Shown here in pieces: positions 26,058 to 35,473 of a stretch of 64,000 nt of DNA. Position 1 is the stretch's first letter. Each line of letters starts with the position of its first letter. The notes beneath the pieces are model-generated. The model saw only the letters and a list, made by a program, of their open reading frames with translations. It made no database searches and had not been told where the DNA came from. The stretch spans positions 1-64,000 of the forward strand of contig JAJEBF010000051.1 in assembly GCA_022824025.1 (NCBI GenBank), read 5' to 3'. A program made the translations under genes and the position numbers. Origin of the DNA: Caldilineaceae bacterium (GTDB lineage Bacteria > Chloroflexota > Anaerolineae > Caldilineales > Caldilineaceae).

Positions 26058-28070
26058 CTAGTCGCCTTTTGTTAGTGCTTGGGCAACGAACTCCCTCTGT
26101 GTCGGGTTGCCTTCGTACATTGGCATTGGAATCCCTGCAAAGCCTTGGTTGTGCATGGTAAGCAGTTGCACGAACAAAGGAGAGTGACTTTCTGTCCCAA
26201 GATGCTCTGACTTCAGGAACGCATTAAGATCTCCGTTATGGATTTCACTGAATGATTTTTCATTGTGGGCCGAGTTTGGGCTACCAACAGTTAGGTATTG
26301 GTCAACTAACGCGATGGCCGCATTACTAAGAATTTGGAAGTGCTTTTCCGCTCCGGGAAAAGTTAGCTTGATCACAGCATCAGTCAAAGTGCACTCTACC
26401 ACTGGGGGTTCAATTTCCGGGGTTAGCATGAGCACATTTCTTAGCATCTGAATTATGACGTGGTAAAACAAGAAGCGGGTTTGACGTCTACTAAGGTGTT
26501 CAACTCTCCTCCCAAAGCCAATCCTATCCGCTTCGCATTTTATCTTGTACGCAGCATACAAGTCTCGTGCTCCAAAAGGTAAGTCCGTTTCCGTTCGGTT
26601 AGTAATCCGTTCGAAAATTGACCCTTTGGGCAAAAAGGGAGCATTCTTCGAGAATGCCGGCCCGGGTACCGAAAGCCACCCAGCTCCATAGACCTTTATC
26701 AAGTCGAAGGCATTGACGTAGTCAGAATATGTGATCTGATTGGGATGCTGTTTTTCGTATGCCTTTCGAGCGTCGATTCCTCCACGTTGAATCTCGAGGT
26801 AAATCTTGTAATCTTCAGCCATGGCGGCCGCCCAATTCTGGAAACTACTGTTTAGCGCGATGAAGTCCTGTTCGCGTACAGAGTTCTGTGAATTGGTGAA
26901 TCGAGTTATATTTTGAATTTCTGCCTCATCACTACGTACGATCTTTGTTACAACTCCCCCTCGGCTAACGCTCTCTTTCCACCTCTCAAGTTTGTCATCG
27001 CTACCTGTGCCACCCGCGTTTAGTTTGCTATCCAAGATCTGCCAAATGGTGCGAGTTGTCTGGCAACCATTGACAACGTATGGGTCATTCATCTTTACTG
27101 TCTGATTTTCTGGCGTTCGGGAATAATTGGATACTACTATGGTAATGCCATTGTTGTAGAGACCGAATTTCTCAGGGTTCTTGCTTAGTGTCGCAGCAAT
27201 CCCCTTGTTGATTTTCCGTCGATTACCCAAGAATTGGCGTACATTCTTTTCGTAGAGTTGGTCAAGATTGCCGGTCTGGAATTGATAGGATTTGAGAAAG
27301 TCGAATAGATGGATCAAAGAAACTGTTCCAACTAATAAACCGGACGACTGTTCTACAAACTGACCATCTACATCCACAGTCAGTTTCACGAGTTCGTTGT
27401 CTTCGAGGGCCTCCCAAATTGTCTTGAGGGAAACTTCCTCAACATCGAAATTACTTCCTAACTGCTTTCTTCCAATGAGTTTCAAATCTCCGATAGTCTC
27501 GCGGTCCTTCTTGCTCAAAGGATCAGACGTTGCAAACACTAGAATTATGCGGTCCGATTCCGAGGCTTGCTGCTGAAACTGTTTTAGCTTATGCAGCAAC
27601 TGCTGACTATCTGTCGACAAGTGCAGGCCGTTGCTCTTCAACGTATCGATTACTTTTTTGCCTTCGCTCCACAATGTATCTGAGCCAGCAAATGCAGTTC
27701 CATATTTGCTCTGGATTAAGTACCACGTGTCTCCTTCAACTCCATCATCGCTTTGAGCATCTATATCGCTGTCGGCACGTTGCAGATAGGCAATGTCAAT
27801 GCCACCATCTCCAGGTCCATCACAAACGAAAAAGTCGTCGTCATGAGTAGTTATACCTAACCACTGAGTAATGAGCTTAGTGGCAAATCTCCGACCTTTC
27901 GCCAAAGGCGAAAGCGTATCGGACTCTATTTCAGTCAGCCATTCATGCTGAAACTGTTCATAGCTGATTTTATCGTCGGCTTTCTCTATCGTGGTCACCT
28001 GTAATATATCTCCAAGTTGTGTTAGATGTGGATGGTTATGGGCGTGTACTCGATGTGCCTTTTTCTTCAA
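26058..28070 (-). CDS. AIPR (abortive infection phage resistance) protein with nuclease-like N-terminus
   Basis: A 670-residue protein. The central and C-terminal part is the AIPR domain, recognised by LYEKNVRQFLG, NKGIAATL, LYNNGITIVVS and DPYVVNGCQTT. The N-terminus carries a restriction-like PD-(D/E)XK pattern: Asp92 in GDGGIDIAYL and Gln120/Lys122 in WYLIQSKYG. AIPR proteins are linked to abortive infection, in which a phage-infected cell dies or halts. A TTG start at 28070 is preferred: GAGGA lies seven bases upstream. That site falls within the tail of the small membrane protein gene 14 bases upstream, so the two genes are likely translated together. It is A/T-rich compared with its surroundings. 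Confidence 0.88.
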   Translation of the reverse strand: MKKKAHRVHAHNHPHLTQLGDILQVTTIEKADDKISYEQFQHEWLTEIESDTLSPLAKGRRFATKLITQWLGITTHDDDFFVCDGPGDGGIDIAYLQRADSDIDAQSDDGVEGDTWYLIQSKYGTAFAGSDTLWSEGKKVIDTLKSNGLHLSTDSQQLLHKLKQFQQQASESDRIILVFATSDPLSKKDRETIGDLKLIGRKQLGSNFDVEEVSLKTIWEALEDNELVKLTVDVDGQFVEQSSGLLVGTVSLIHLFDFLKSYQFQTGNLDQLYEKNVRQFLGNRRKINKGIAATLSKNPEKFGLYNNGITIVVSNYSRTPENQTVKMNDPYVVNGCQTTRTIWQILDSKLNAGGTGSDDKLERWKESVSRGGVVTKIVRSDEAEIQNITRFTNSQNSVREQDFIALNSSFQNWAAAMAEDYKIYLEIQRGGIDARKAYEKQHPNQITYSDYVNAFDLIKVYGAGWLSVPGPAFSKNAPFLPKGSIFERITNRTETDLPFGARDLYAAYKIKCEADRIGFGRRVEHLSRRQTRFLFYHVIIQMLRNVLMLTPEIEPPVVECTLTDAVIKLTFPGAEKHFQILSNAAIALVDQYLTVGSPNSAHNEKSFSEIHNGDLNAFLKSEHLGTESHSPLFVQLLTMHNQGFAGIPMPMYEGNPTQREFVAQALTKGD

Positions 28071-28084
28071 ATGCCAGTCCTCGC

Positions 28085-28393
28085 TCAGCCAAGCCGTCGT
28101 CTTAGCACAGCTAGCCCGACAATAGCGATTGCTATCAGACTAGGGATCCAAAGTGGTCGCATTTGAAACAACATGACGCCCCCCAAGACAACGTTACTGG
28201 CAACGATGCCTATGAGAAACCGCTGGCCATGATTCATGGCTACTGCTCCCACCCGCTGAAAGCCGACTAAGACCGTGATCACTACAGCTGCAAGCTGTAT
28301 TGCGATTGCCCAAATTGGCTGGATCTGTAGCAAATAGACACCGACTACAAATCCAATAAAGAGACCTAAGACAAACCCTTGCCAACTACTCAT
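28085..28393 (-). CDS. small four-helix membrane protein coupled to AIPR
   Basis: A 102-residue, very hydrophobic protein I do not recognise. Four likely transmembrane segments are seen: FVLGLFIGFVVGVYLL, AIAIQLAAVVITVLVG, LIGIVASNVVLGGVMLF and SLIAIAIVGLAVL, with a positively charged tail (RRRLG). ATG 28393 is preferred; a GTG 12 bases upstream is possible. It ends 14 bases before the AIPR start, with the AIPR ribosome site in between. In many defence systems a small membrane protein acts as the killing effector or a sensor; that role here is an inference from position only. Confidence 0.65.
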   Translation of the reverse strand: MSSWQGFVLGLFIGFVVGVYLLQIQPIWAIAIQLAAVVITVLVGFQRVGAVAMNHGQRFLIGIVASNVVLGGVMLFQMRPLWIPSLIAIAIVGLAVLRRRLG

Positions 28394-28526
28394 GTCAACA
28401 ACCACTTGCCCATGTGTGGAGTGCTGAGGATCTAAAGCCCTTCTATGCCCTTCTTAGCAAAACAAAATATATGAAGAAGTGAGTACGTAAGCGTTGATTC
28501 TTGTTTCATTGCTCCTCTCAGCCATC

Positions 28527-29309
<783 letters not shown>

Positions 29310-29364
29310 AGCGTCACCTTCCACTCCACTATTTCCAACTCTCAGCGAACAGTTGCCCGCTAAT

Positions 29365-29403
29365 GCAGTGACTAAAAACCAAAAATCGACTACCAAAAAC
29401 TGC
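29365..29403. repeat. 39-base intergenic repeat, copy A
   Basis: This A-rich 39-mer begins GCAGT, ends ACTGC, and contains ACTAAAAAC. A second copy at 43353-43391 has the same length and ends and matches it at 31 of 39 positions by direct comparison. Here it lies between two minus-strand genes, right beside the GH88 stop codon. A shorter similar run, CACTAAAAAC, occurs at 22202-22211. Confidence 0.6.
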
Positions 29404-29405
29404 CC

Positions 29406-30512
29406 CTACTCCACCCCCAATACCTTGCACACCGCTTCCAGGAAGAAGTAGTCGCCCCACATCACGCTTTCATTGACGCCCAACCCCAGCCGCTCGTGGT
29501 ACATGCCCTGCTTGAGGACGCCCTCCCAACCCTCGTCTTCAATGGCCACGAACTCCGGCTCGGTCAGCGTATCGACGATCTGGAGCGCGTAGTCGTGATA
29601 CTGCTTGCCCAGCGTCGGATCGCCGACCAGCTGCGCAAGCTGGATCAGGCCGCTGGCGGCAATGGCCGCGGCCGAGCTTTCGTGCGGGTTCTGCGGCTCC
29701 TGCTCCATCCAGTCGTTGGGCGGCACACCGTAGGCCGGCGTGTTTTCCATGTAGAACCAGGCATTGTCCTGGCTGGTCTTGAGGAAACGGGCGTCCCCGG
29801 TCAGGCCGTATACCGTGCCGAAGCCGTAGAGCGACCAGCCGAGCCCGCGCGCCCACGACGAGTCGTCGCGCCAGCCCTGGTGCGTGGTCTGGCGCAGGAA
29901 TTCGCCCGTCTCCAGGTCGAAGATACCCTCGTGCGAAGTGCTGCCGTCGCCCCGCACCAGATAGCGGCGGGTGGTCAGGCAGTGGCGGTAGGCCGTCTCC
30001 CACAGCTCTTCGTCATCTGTCTCCTGCGCCGCGTAGAAGATGATCGGCACGTTCATCATGATGTCGATAAAGAGGCTCTCGTCGGAGACAAAGGAGCGCA
30101 GGTATTCGCCCTTCTCCTTGAACCGTTTGGCAAGCGTCTGGCCGGCCTCGATGACGACCTCGTTCTTGTCCTCTTCACCGGTAATGTCGTACCAGCGTTT
30201 CCAGGTGGAGAAGAACAGAAAGCCGAGATCGTGGACGTTGCGGTCGGTCTTGCGGTGTTCCAGCAGGCGGGAGTAGTGCTCAGCCTTCTCGCGGAAATAT
30301 TCGTCGCCGGTGGCCTGGTAGACCAGCCATAGCTGCCCGCCGAGGAAGCCTTCACACCAGTTCGTCCATGCCTCGCCGTCGTGCAGCCACTTCCCGTTCT
30401 GCGTGTACATCGGGAAATGGTCCGGGTGCGCCTCCACCAGGTTGCGCAGCTGCTCGGCCGCGAAGTCGACGGTCCTTTCACATTTGGAGTGCAGATTGTC
30501 GAGATCAATCAT
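29406..30512 (-). CDS. glycoside hydrolase family 88 (unsaturated glucuronyl hydrolase-like)
   Basis: A 368-residue (alpha/alpha)6-barrel enzyme. GH88 proteins hydrate the unsaturated uronic acid left by polysaccharide lyases. The first key Asp is in VHDLGFLF, the second in IDIMMNVP, and the active cleft includes HQGWRDDSSWARGLGWSLYG and NPHESSAAAI. The C-terminus ESVMWGDYFFLEA is typical of the family. It starts at ATG 30512. No polysaccharide lyase is visible in the window, so unsaturated oligosaccharides must come from other genes or other organisms. GH105 is a related family, but the HDLGF motif favours GH88. Confidence 0.88.
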   Translation of the reverse strand: MIDLDNLHSKCERTVDFAAEQLRNLVEAHPDHFPMYTQNGKWLHDGEAWTNWCEGFLGGQLWLVYQATGDEYFREKAEHYSRLLEHRKTDRNVHDLGFLFFSTWKRWYDITGEEDKNEVVIEAGQTLAKRFKEKGEYLRSFVSDESLFIDIMMNVPIIFYAAQETDDEELWETAYRHCLTTRRYLVRGDGSTSHEGIFDLETGEFLRQTTHQGWRDDSSWARGLGWSLYGFGTVYGLTGDARFLKTSQDNAWFYMENTPAYGVPPNDWMEQEPQNPHESSAAAIAASGLIQLAQLVGDPTLGKQYHDYALQIVDTLTEPEFVAIEDEGWEGVLKQGMYHERLGLGVNESVMWGDYFFLEAVCKVLGVE

Positions 30513-30600
30513 GGGCTATGGGTCTCCCCGGTTCGTTTACATTGATTTAATTTTGGCGGACAGGTCTTCTATAACACCGCCAATACAGGTCCATTCAAGT

Positions 30601-31443
30601 TCAATTTTCCTCTGCCCCCGCGGCCTGCATCACTTTCCGCAGCGATTCCACGGCGTAGGCCATTCCGTCCGGGCCGCTGAAACCGCTGCTGTGCGCGGCG
30701 ATCGCAAGGTGCGGCTCCAGGGCCAGCTTCCCCTGATACCCGCTGCTGATGAGCCGGTCCAGCAGTTCGGGGATCTGTCCGTCGCCTTCGCCCGCGGCTT
30801 TGACGGCGCCGCCCGTCGTGCAATCCTTGATATGCACATAGCCCACCCGGCTGCCGATCCGAGGCCAGCCCCTCTCGGTGATCCGCGCCTCGCCTACCTG
30901 CACGAAGTTGGCCGGATCCCAAAGGAAGACCAGATGGGGGCTGTCGATGGCGTCAACCAGCTTCACGCAGCGGTCGAGCGTGTCGCCGACGATGCCCTTC
31001 TCGTTTTCCAGCAGCAGGGTGACGCCCTCCTCCGCGGCGACCTCCGTCAGGCGGCGCAGCCGGTCAATGGCAGTGTCCACATAGCCGTCGTAGTCGCCGC
31101 TGTCTTCGGGCGGATGGAAAGAGAAGATGCGGATGTTGCTCGTGCCCAGCTGGCGGGCGATCTCGCTCAGGCGGCGCAGGTTACCCATCTCCGTTTCAAT
31201 CGGCTCCTCGATCGGGCTCTTGCCGACCGGGCTGCCGATCGCGCTGACCGTCACGCCGTGGGCATCGCACATCGCCCGCACCTTCGCCACCCGTTCATCC
31301 GACATGTGGAGCACGTTCTGCCCCCACGCCGCCCGCAACTCCAGGCAGGAAATCTTCAGTTCGTTGAGCGTCTGCAGCTGCGACTCCAGATCGTCCGCGA
31401 TCTCGTCGCCAAACGCGCTGATCGTAAAGGATGCATTCGTCAT
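30601..31443 (-). CDS. sugar phosphate isomerase/epimerase (TIM barrel)
   Basis: A 280-residue TIM barrel protein. Metal-site strands are CLELRAAW (Glu), VTLLLENEKG (Glu), LVFLWDPANF (Asp), VGYVHIKDCT (His/Lys) and LALEPHL (Glu). It starts at ATG 31443, four bases after the stop of the SDR gene upstream on the same strand, so the pair is coupled. The window's five proteins of this superfamily probably serve different carbohydrate routes; no substrate can be assigned. Confidence 0.85.
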   Translation of the reverse strand: MTNASFTISAFGDEIADDLESQLQTLNELKISCLELRAAWGQNVLHMSDERVAKVRAMCDAHGVTVSAIGSPVGKSPIEEPIETEMGNLRRLSEIARQLGTSNIRIFSFHPPEDSGDYDGYVDTAIDRLRRLTEVAAEEGVTLLLENEKGIVGDTLDRCVKLVDAIDSPHLVFLWDPANFVQVGEARITERGWPRIGSRVGYVHIKDCTTGGAVKAAGEGDGQIPELLDRLISSGYQGKLALEPHLAIAAHSSGFSGPDGMAYAVESLRKVMQAAGAEEN

Positions 31444-31447
31444 TTTG

Positions 31448-32434
31448 CTATGATTCTCCGGATTCTGTTCGTGGCTGTTCCAGCCCTACGATTTCACTGC
31501 TTATGGCCATCAGCTTTTTGGCCGTCTCCATGTCTTTTGCATTCGGATTCGGCGAATCCATTGGCCATCCTCCGTCGCGACAGTTTTTGTCTCGATAGAG
31601 CACGCTGCTTTGGCTAAAGTAGGCGCCGGAGTGATTTGGCGCATCGTCCGAAAGCAGGACGTGCAACGATGTCTGCGCTGATTCCTCATTGCTGTCGGTC
31701 AGAAATGGTCTCAATGGAAAAGTAAGCACTCGCATCGCCTTCATAAGCAGGCCATTGCCGCCAAAGTTCGATCGCGCCCAACCGGGGTGAATTGAAGCAG
31801 CGGTTACACCTGATCCTTTCAGGCGCTCACCGAGTTCCATCGCGTAAAGCACTGAGGCTACCTTCGCTTCAGCGTAAGCTGCGAAAGCGTTATATTTCCT
31901 GTTCTTGTAATTGAGGTCGTCAAGGTGAACTTGTGGACGGTTAGCGGGACTACCAGCATGCACAACCGAAGAGACCATCCCGATTCGGGAAGGCGCGCTC
32001 TTCTTGATCACATCAAGAAGCAACTCCGTGAGAAGAAAATGGCCGAAGAAGCTCACGGCAATCGTCTCCTCGAGCCCATCTTGTGTATAGCGCGCGCTAT
32101 TTCCCATCACAACCAAACCCGCGTTACACATCAGTCCATCAAGCCGATCATGCCTCTTGAGAAACGCGTCAACGAAGTCACGTACCGATTGCAGGTGGGC
32201 CAGGTCCATTTTCATCACTTCAAAACTTCCCTTTAATCCTGCAAACGACCTTGCCTCTTCTTCACCTGCTTCTACCCTACGACATGCCATCACCACGTGA
32301 CCGCCTTGTTTTACCAGCTGTCGAGTGGTTTCAAGCCCTACTCCGGAGTTAGCTCCCGTTACGATATACACCTTTCCGTTGATATCTTTTGACAGCGTTG
32401 CGTCATCGCACCAACGTACATTTTTTCTGCTCAT
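31448..32434 (-). CDS. SDR family oxidoreductase, retinol dehydrogenase-like
   Basis: A 328-residue SDR of the longer light-dependent protochlorophyllide reductase/retinol dehydrogenase-like subgroup. It has TGANSGVGLETTRQL, CNAGLVVMG, a catalytic SSVV, and YAEAK in place of YxxxK at the expected spot. The C-terminal region is longer than in FabG-type SDRs. ATG 32434 follows GAGGAG. The gene is A/T-richer than its neighbours. Substrates of bacterial members are poorly known; lipophilic alcohols or ketones are likely. Confidence 0.85.
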   Translation of the reverse strand: MSRKNVRWCDDATLSKDINGKVYIVTGANSGVGLETTRQLVKQGGHVVMACRRVEAGEEEARSFAGLKGSFEVMKMDLAHLQSVRDFVDAFLKRHDRLDGLMCNAGLVVMGNSARYTQDGLEETIAVSFFGHFLLTELLLDVIKKSAPSRIGMVSSVVHAGSPANRPQVHLDDLNYKNRKYNAFAAYAEAKVASVLYAMELGERLKGSGVTAASIHPGWARSNFGGNGLLMKAMRVLTFPLRPFLTDSNEESAQTSLHVLLSDDAPNHSGAYFSQSSVLYRDKNCRDGGWPMDSPNPNAKDMETAKKLMAISSEIVGLEQPRTESGES

Positions 32435-32555
32435 TTTTGGCTCCTCTCAAACTGGCTGGAGGGGTCTCTTGCCGCAAAGTGCATGAAAAAAAATCTTTGG
32501 TGAGAAAATATTCAGGCGCCACAAACGCGCGGCAATTAGCATAAGGCCACAGAAA

Positions 32556-33590
32556 TCAAAAGCTGCTTTCATACACCGCCAGGATCGTAGCCAGGCTGCG
32601 TCTGCCTTCCGACCCGTCGATGACCGGATCTTCGCCGCGGCGGATGCCGGCGATAAAGTCCTTGAGGATAGCGATATGGCCGCTGGTCGAGATGCCGCGC
32701 GGGTCGCCGGCCATGCCTGGGTCCACCTGCTCCGTCGCGACCGGCCACGGTTCGACCGTCGCCTTGGCCTCGTCGGCCAGTCCCCAGCGCAGGACAGACT
32801 CCCCCTCGATCTGGATGCCGCCGTTGGTCCCGTAGACCTCCAGGCGGTGGGGAAATCCGGGCTCCGTGGCCACGGTGGCGGTGATCGTCGCCACAGAGCC
32901 GTTGGCAAAGCGCAGGACCGCGCCGGCTGTGTCTTCGATCTCGACCGAGCGATGCCGTGAATCGGCGAAGGCATGCACCTCAACCGGATCGCCCAGGAAC
33001 CAGAGCAGCAGGTCGACAATATGAATGCCCTGGTTCATCAGCACGCCGCCGCCGTCCATGGCCCACGTGCCCCGCCATTCCGCCTGCGCGTAGTAGGGCT
33101 CATCGCGGAAATAGGGCATCGTCACCACGCCAAGCGTGATTTCGCCCAGATCGCCGCCGTGGATGGCGTCGTGGACGCGGCGGAAGAGCGGCTCCGCCCG
33201 GCGCTGCAGACAGACGCCCAGCTGCACGCCGTTCTCGCGGCAGGCCGCGATCATGGCGTCGGCGTCGGCCAGCGAGAGCGCCATCGGCTTTTCCACCAGC
33301 ACGTGCTTGCCGCTCGATGCGGCCGCGATCGCCTGCTGCGCGTGCTGGCCGCTGGGCGTGCAGACGCAGACGGCGTCAACCGCCGGATCCGCCAGCAGCT
33401 CGTCATAGGATTGGGCCGGCGCGCCGAAACGCTGGGAAATCTCTTCGTAGCGGGCCGGGTTGTAGTGGCCGACCCCCACCAGGCGCGCGCCCAGGTCGGC
33501 GCATTCTTGGATCGCGTTCAGGTGGTACTCCGCCACCATGCCCGCGCCGAGGATGGCAAAGCCAAGTTCAGACTGTCCGTTTTGTGTCAT
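32556..33590 (-). CDS. Gfo/Idh/MocA family oxidoreductase
   Basis: A 344-residue NAD(P)-dependent dehydrogenase of the glucose-fructose oxidoreductase/inositol dehydrogenase family. The nucleotide loop is AILGAGMVAEYH, VEKPMALS carries the catalytic Lys of the EKP motif, and GGGVLMNQGIHIVDLLLWF supplies the second conserved segment with its His. ATG 33590 overlaps the TGA of the epimerase gene upstream (ATGA), showing tight coupling. Together they probably form an oxidation-isomerisation step for a sugar or inositol. Confidence 0.92.
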   Translation of the reverse strand: MTQNGQSELGFAILGAGMVAEYHLNAIQECADLGARLVGVGHYNPARYEEISQRFGAPAQSYDELLADPAVDAVCVCTPSGQHAQQAIAAASSGKHVLVEKPMALSLADADAMIAACRENGVQLGVCLQRRAEPLFRRVHDAIHGGDLGEITLGVVTMPYFRDEPYYAQAEWRGTWAMDGGGVLMNQGIHIVDLLLWFLGDPVEVHAFADSRHRSVEIEDTAGAVLRFANGSVATITATVATEPGFPHRLEVYGTNGGIQIEGESVLRWGLADEAKATVEPWPVATEQVDPGMAGDPRGISTSGHIAILKDFIAGIRRGEDPVIDGSEGRRSLATILAVYESSF

Positions 33591-34354
33591 TTTGTTTCGT
33601 CCCACATGCGGCGCAGATACTCTCCGGCGGGGCCTGCCTGGGCTGCCAAATCATCCCAGCGGCATTCGATCGAGATGCGTCCGCTGTAGCCGCCCTGGTG
33701 CAGGCGGCGGAAAAACTCCTCATACGGGTAACTGCCTTCGCCGGGCGCGACGCGATGCGTGTCCGCGACATGCACATGCTCGATCCATGCGGCGCAGGTG
33801 GTGATGTTTTCCAGCGGTTCGTCGTCCTCCATCATATGGTAGAGATCGGCCAGCAGGCGCACGCGCAGATGAGCGGTCTCCCGCGCAAGTTCCATGCCTT
33901 CGGCGACACTGGTGATGATGTTCGACTCGCGCGAATTCAGCGGCTCGATGACGATGGTCACGTCGTTGCGCACGGCTACGTTCCCGGCCAGCCGCAGGAA
34001 GCGCGCCAGCTGCGTGAAGGCCTCCTCCTTGGCGAATCCATCGGGTACATTGCGCGCGCCGCCGCTGCCAAAGACGATCTTCTCGCCGCCCACCGCGGCC
34101 ACGCGGCCGATGGCGGCCTCCAGATAGCTCTCCACCTGCTCCCAATTTACATTCGGCCCGGTGACAGGCACCTCCGAGGGCACGAAGACGTTGAAGACCG
34201 GTGTCGGCAGCGGCGCGCTGTCGAAAGGCGCGCGGATCGTCTCGAAATCCGGGTCCAACGGTGACAATGAGCGCACCGTCGGCTCGACGAAATCGAAGCC
34301 GGCCGCGTGCGCGATGCCCGCGTCGGCAATGGGCATACAGATTCCAAATTGCAT
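33587..34354 (-). CDS. sugar phosphate isomerase/epimerase (TIM barrel)
   Basis: A 255-residue TIM barrel protein beginning MQFGICMPIADAGIAHAAG. Metal ligands are expected in DFVEPTV, VTIVIEPLNSRES (Glu), VRLLADLYHMMED (Asp/His), EHVHVADTHR (His) and ISIECRWDD (Glu). This pattern is closest to hydroxypyruvate isomerase or D-tagatose 3-epimerase-like proteins. Its stop overlaps the start of the Gfo/Idh gene by four bases, so both are translated as a pair. A divergent promoter region separates it from the plus-strand SDR gene. Confidence 0.87.
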   Translation of the reverse strand: MQFGICMPIADAGIAHAAGFDFVEPTVRSLSPLDPDFETIRAPFDSAPLPTPVFNVFVPSEVPVTGPNVNWEQVESYLEAAIGRVAAVGGEKIVFGSGGARNVPDGFAKEEAFTQLARFLRLAGNVAVRNDVTIVIEPLNSRESNIITSVAEGMELARETAHLRVRLLADLYHMMEDDEPLENITTCAAWIEHVHVADTHRVAPGEGSYPYEEFFRRLHQGGYSGRISIECRWDDLAAQAGPAGEYLRRMWDETK

Positions 34355-34615
34355 GGGCGGTGTACTCCAAGGGTCAGAAGTTGTAGTATACTCTTGTCAT
34401 GCTTGGTCGCGACCCCGTACACCCGATCTGGCGCCTGCGAGGGGGCCGCGAAGTATGGGACTCAATTGTATAGTAGGTTCCCCCCAGGCGCTATTTCTCA
34501 CCCCCACGATTCTTGCTGTCACCCTTACTGCCGCCCTGCCACCTGCACGGGGCGAGGGCCGCTCCTCTGCAATCCCACATGCTGGCAACACTGCAATGAT
34601 CACGAGGAAAATCAC

Positions 34616-35470
34616 ATGGGAACGAGAATGGAAGGCAAAGTAGCCATCATCACCGGCGCAACCTTGGGGCTGGGCAAGGCCGGCGCGCTGGCGTTCGCCC
34701 GTGAAGGCGCCTCCGTCGTCATCTGCGACCGCGGCCGAACGCCGGAAAACTCGCAGAAGGTCCTTGCCCAGGCGGAGGGTCTCAGCGGTGAGATCGCCTA
34801 CAAGCGCTGTGACGTCATGATCAAAGAGGACATTAAAGCCCTGGTCCAGTTCACCGTGGAGCGCTTTGGGCGGGTCGACGTCATGGTCAACAATGCCATC
34901 ATCGACAACCCGGGCGGCATGTTGGAGGATGTCACACTCCAGGACTGGGATGACGGCTTCGCCTGCCACGTGACCGCGCCGCTTCTCTTCTGCAAAGAGG
35001 TGGTTCCACTGATGATCAAGCAGGGCAGCGGCAACATCATCAACGTCTCATCCAGCATCGCCCTTGCCGGCAGCCCCAGCATCTCATCCTATGGCCCGGC
35101 CAAGGCGGCCATGATCAATTTCACCCAGCATTTGGCCATCACCTACGGCCCCGACGGCATCCGCGCCAACGCGCTCACCCCCGCGCGCATGCTCACCGAA
35201 AAGAAGTACGAGATGCTCGCCAACAATCCGGCCGCGGTCCGCACGCAGCAGTTCGCCTACCCGATGGGCAGCCCCGCCCTGCCCGAGCAGGTGGCCGAGG
35301 TCATGTTGTTTCTGGCTTCAGATGAGTCGATTGCCATCACCGGCCACAACCTGATCGCCGACGCCGGCAACGCCGCATACGGCCCGGGCGGCATGATCGG
35401 CCGGCTGGAGGCCGATCTGCGCGCCCGGTTGGAAGCGCAGGGCTCCGAATGGCTGAAGGATGAACTGTAG
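34616..35470 (+). CDS. SDR family oxidoreductase
   Basis: A 284-residue SDR. The cofactor loop is TGATLGLGKAGA, followed by VMVNNAIID, SSSIALAGSPSISSYGPAK (Ser, Tyr, Lys) and a long extra C-terminal tail after NAAYGPGGMIG ending in LRARLEAQGSEWLKDEL. ATG 34616 is chosen: GAGGA lies about seven bases upstream and MEGKVAIITG follows. Reading the frame upstream to 34307 adds no similarity. It ends three bases before the convergent dioxygenase gene. The substrate is unknown. Confidence 0.87.
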   Translation: MGTRMEGKVAIITGATLGLGKAGALAFAREGASVVICDRGRTPENSQKVLAQAEGLSGEIAYKRCDVMIKEDIKALVQFTVERFGRVDVMVNNAIIDNPGGMLEDVTLQDWDDGFACHVTAPLLFCKEVVPLMIKQGSGNIINVSSSIALAGSPSISSYGPAKAAMINFTQHLAITYGPDGIRANALTPARMLTEKKYEMLANNPAAVRTQQFAYPMGSPALPEQVAEVMLFLASDESIAITGHNLIADAGNAAYGPGGMIGRLEADLRARLEAQGSEWLKDEL

Positions 35471-35473
35471 GGC

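Noticed and set aside
23071..28393. An integrated prophage or integrative element
   Set aside because: No integrase, phage structural gene, tRNA or attachment repeat was seen around the defence genes.
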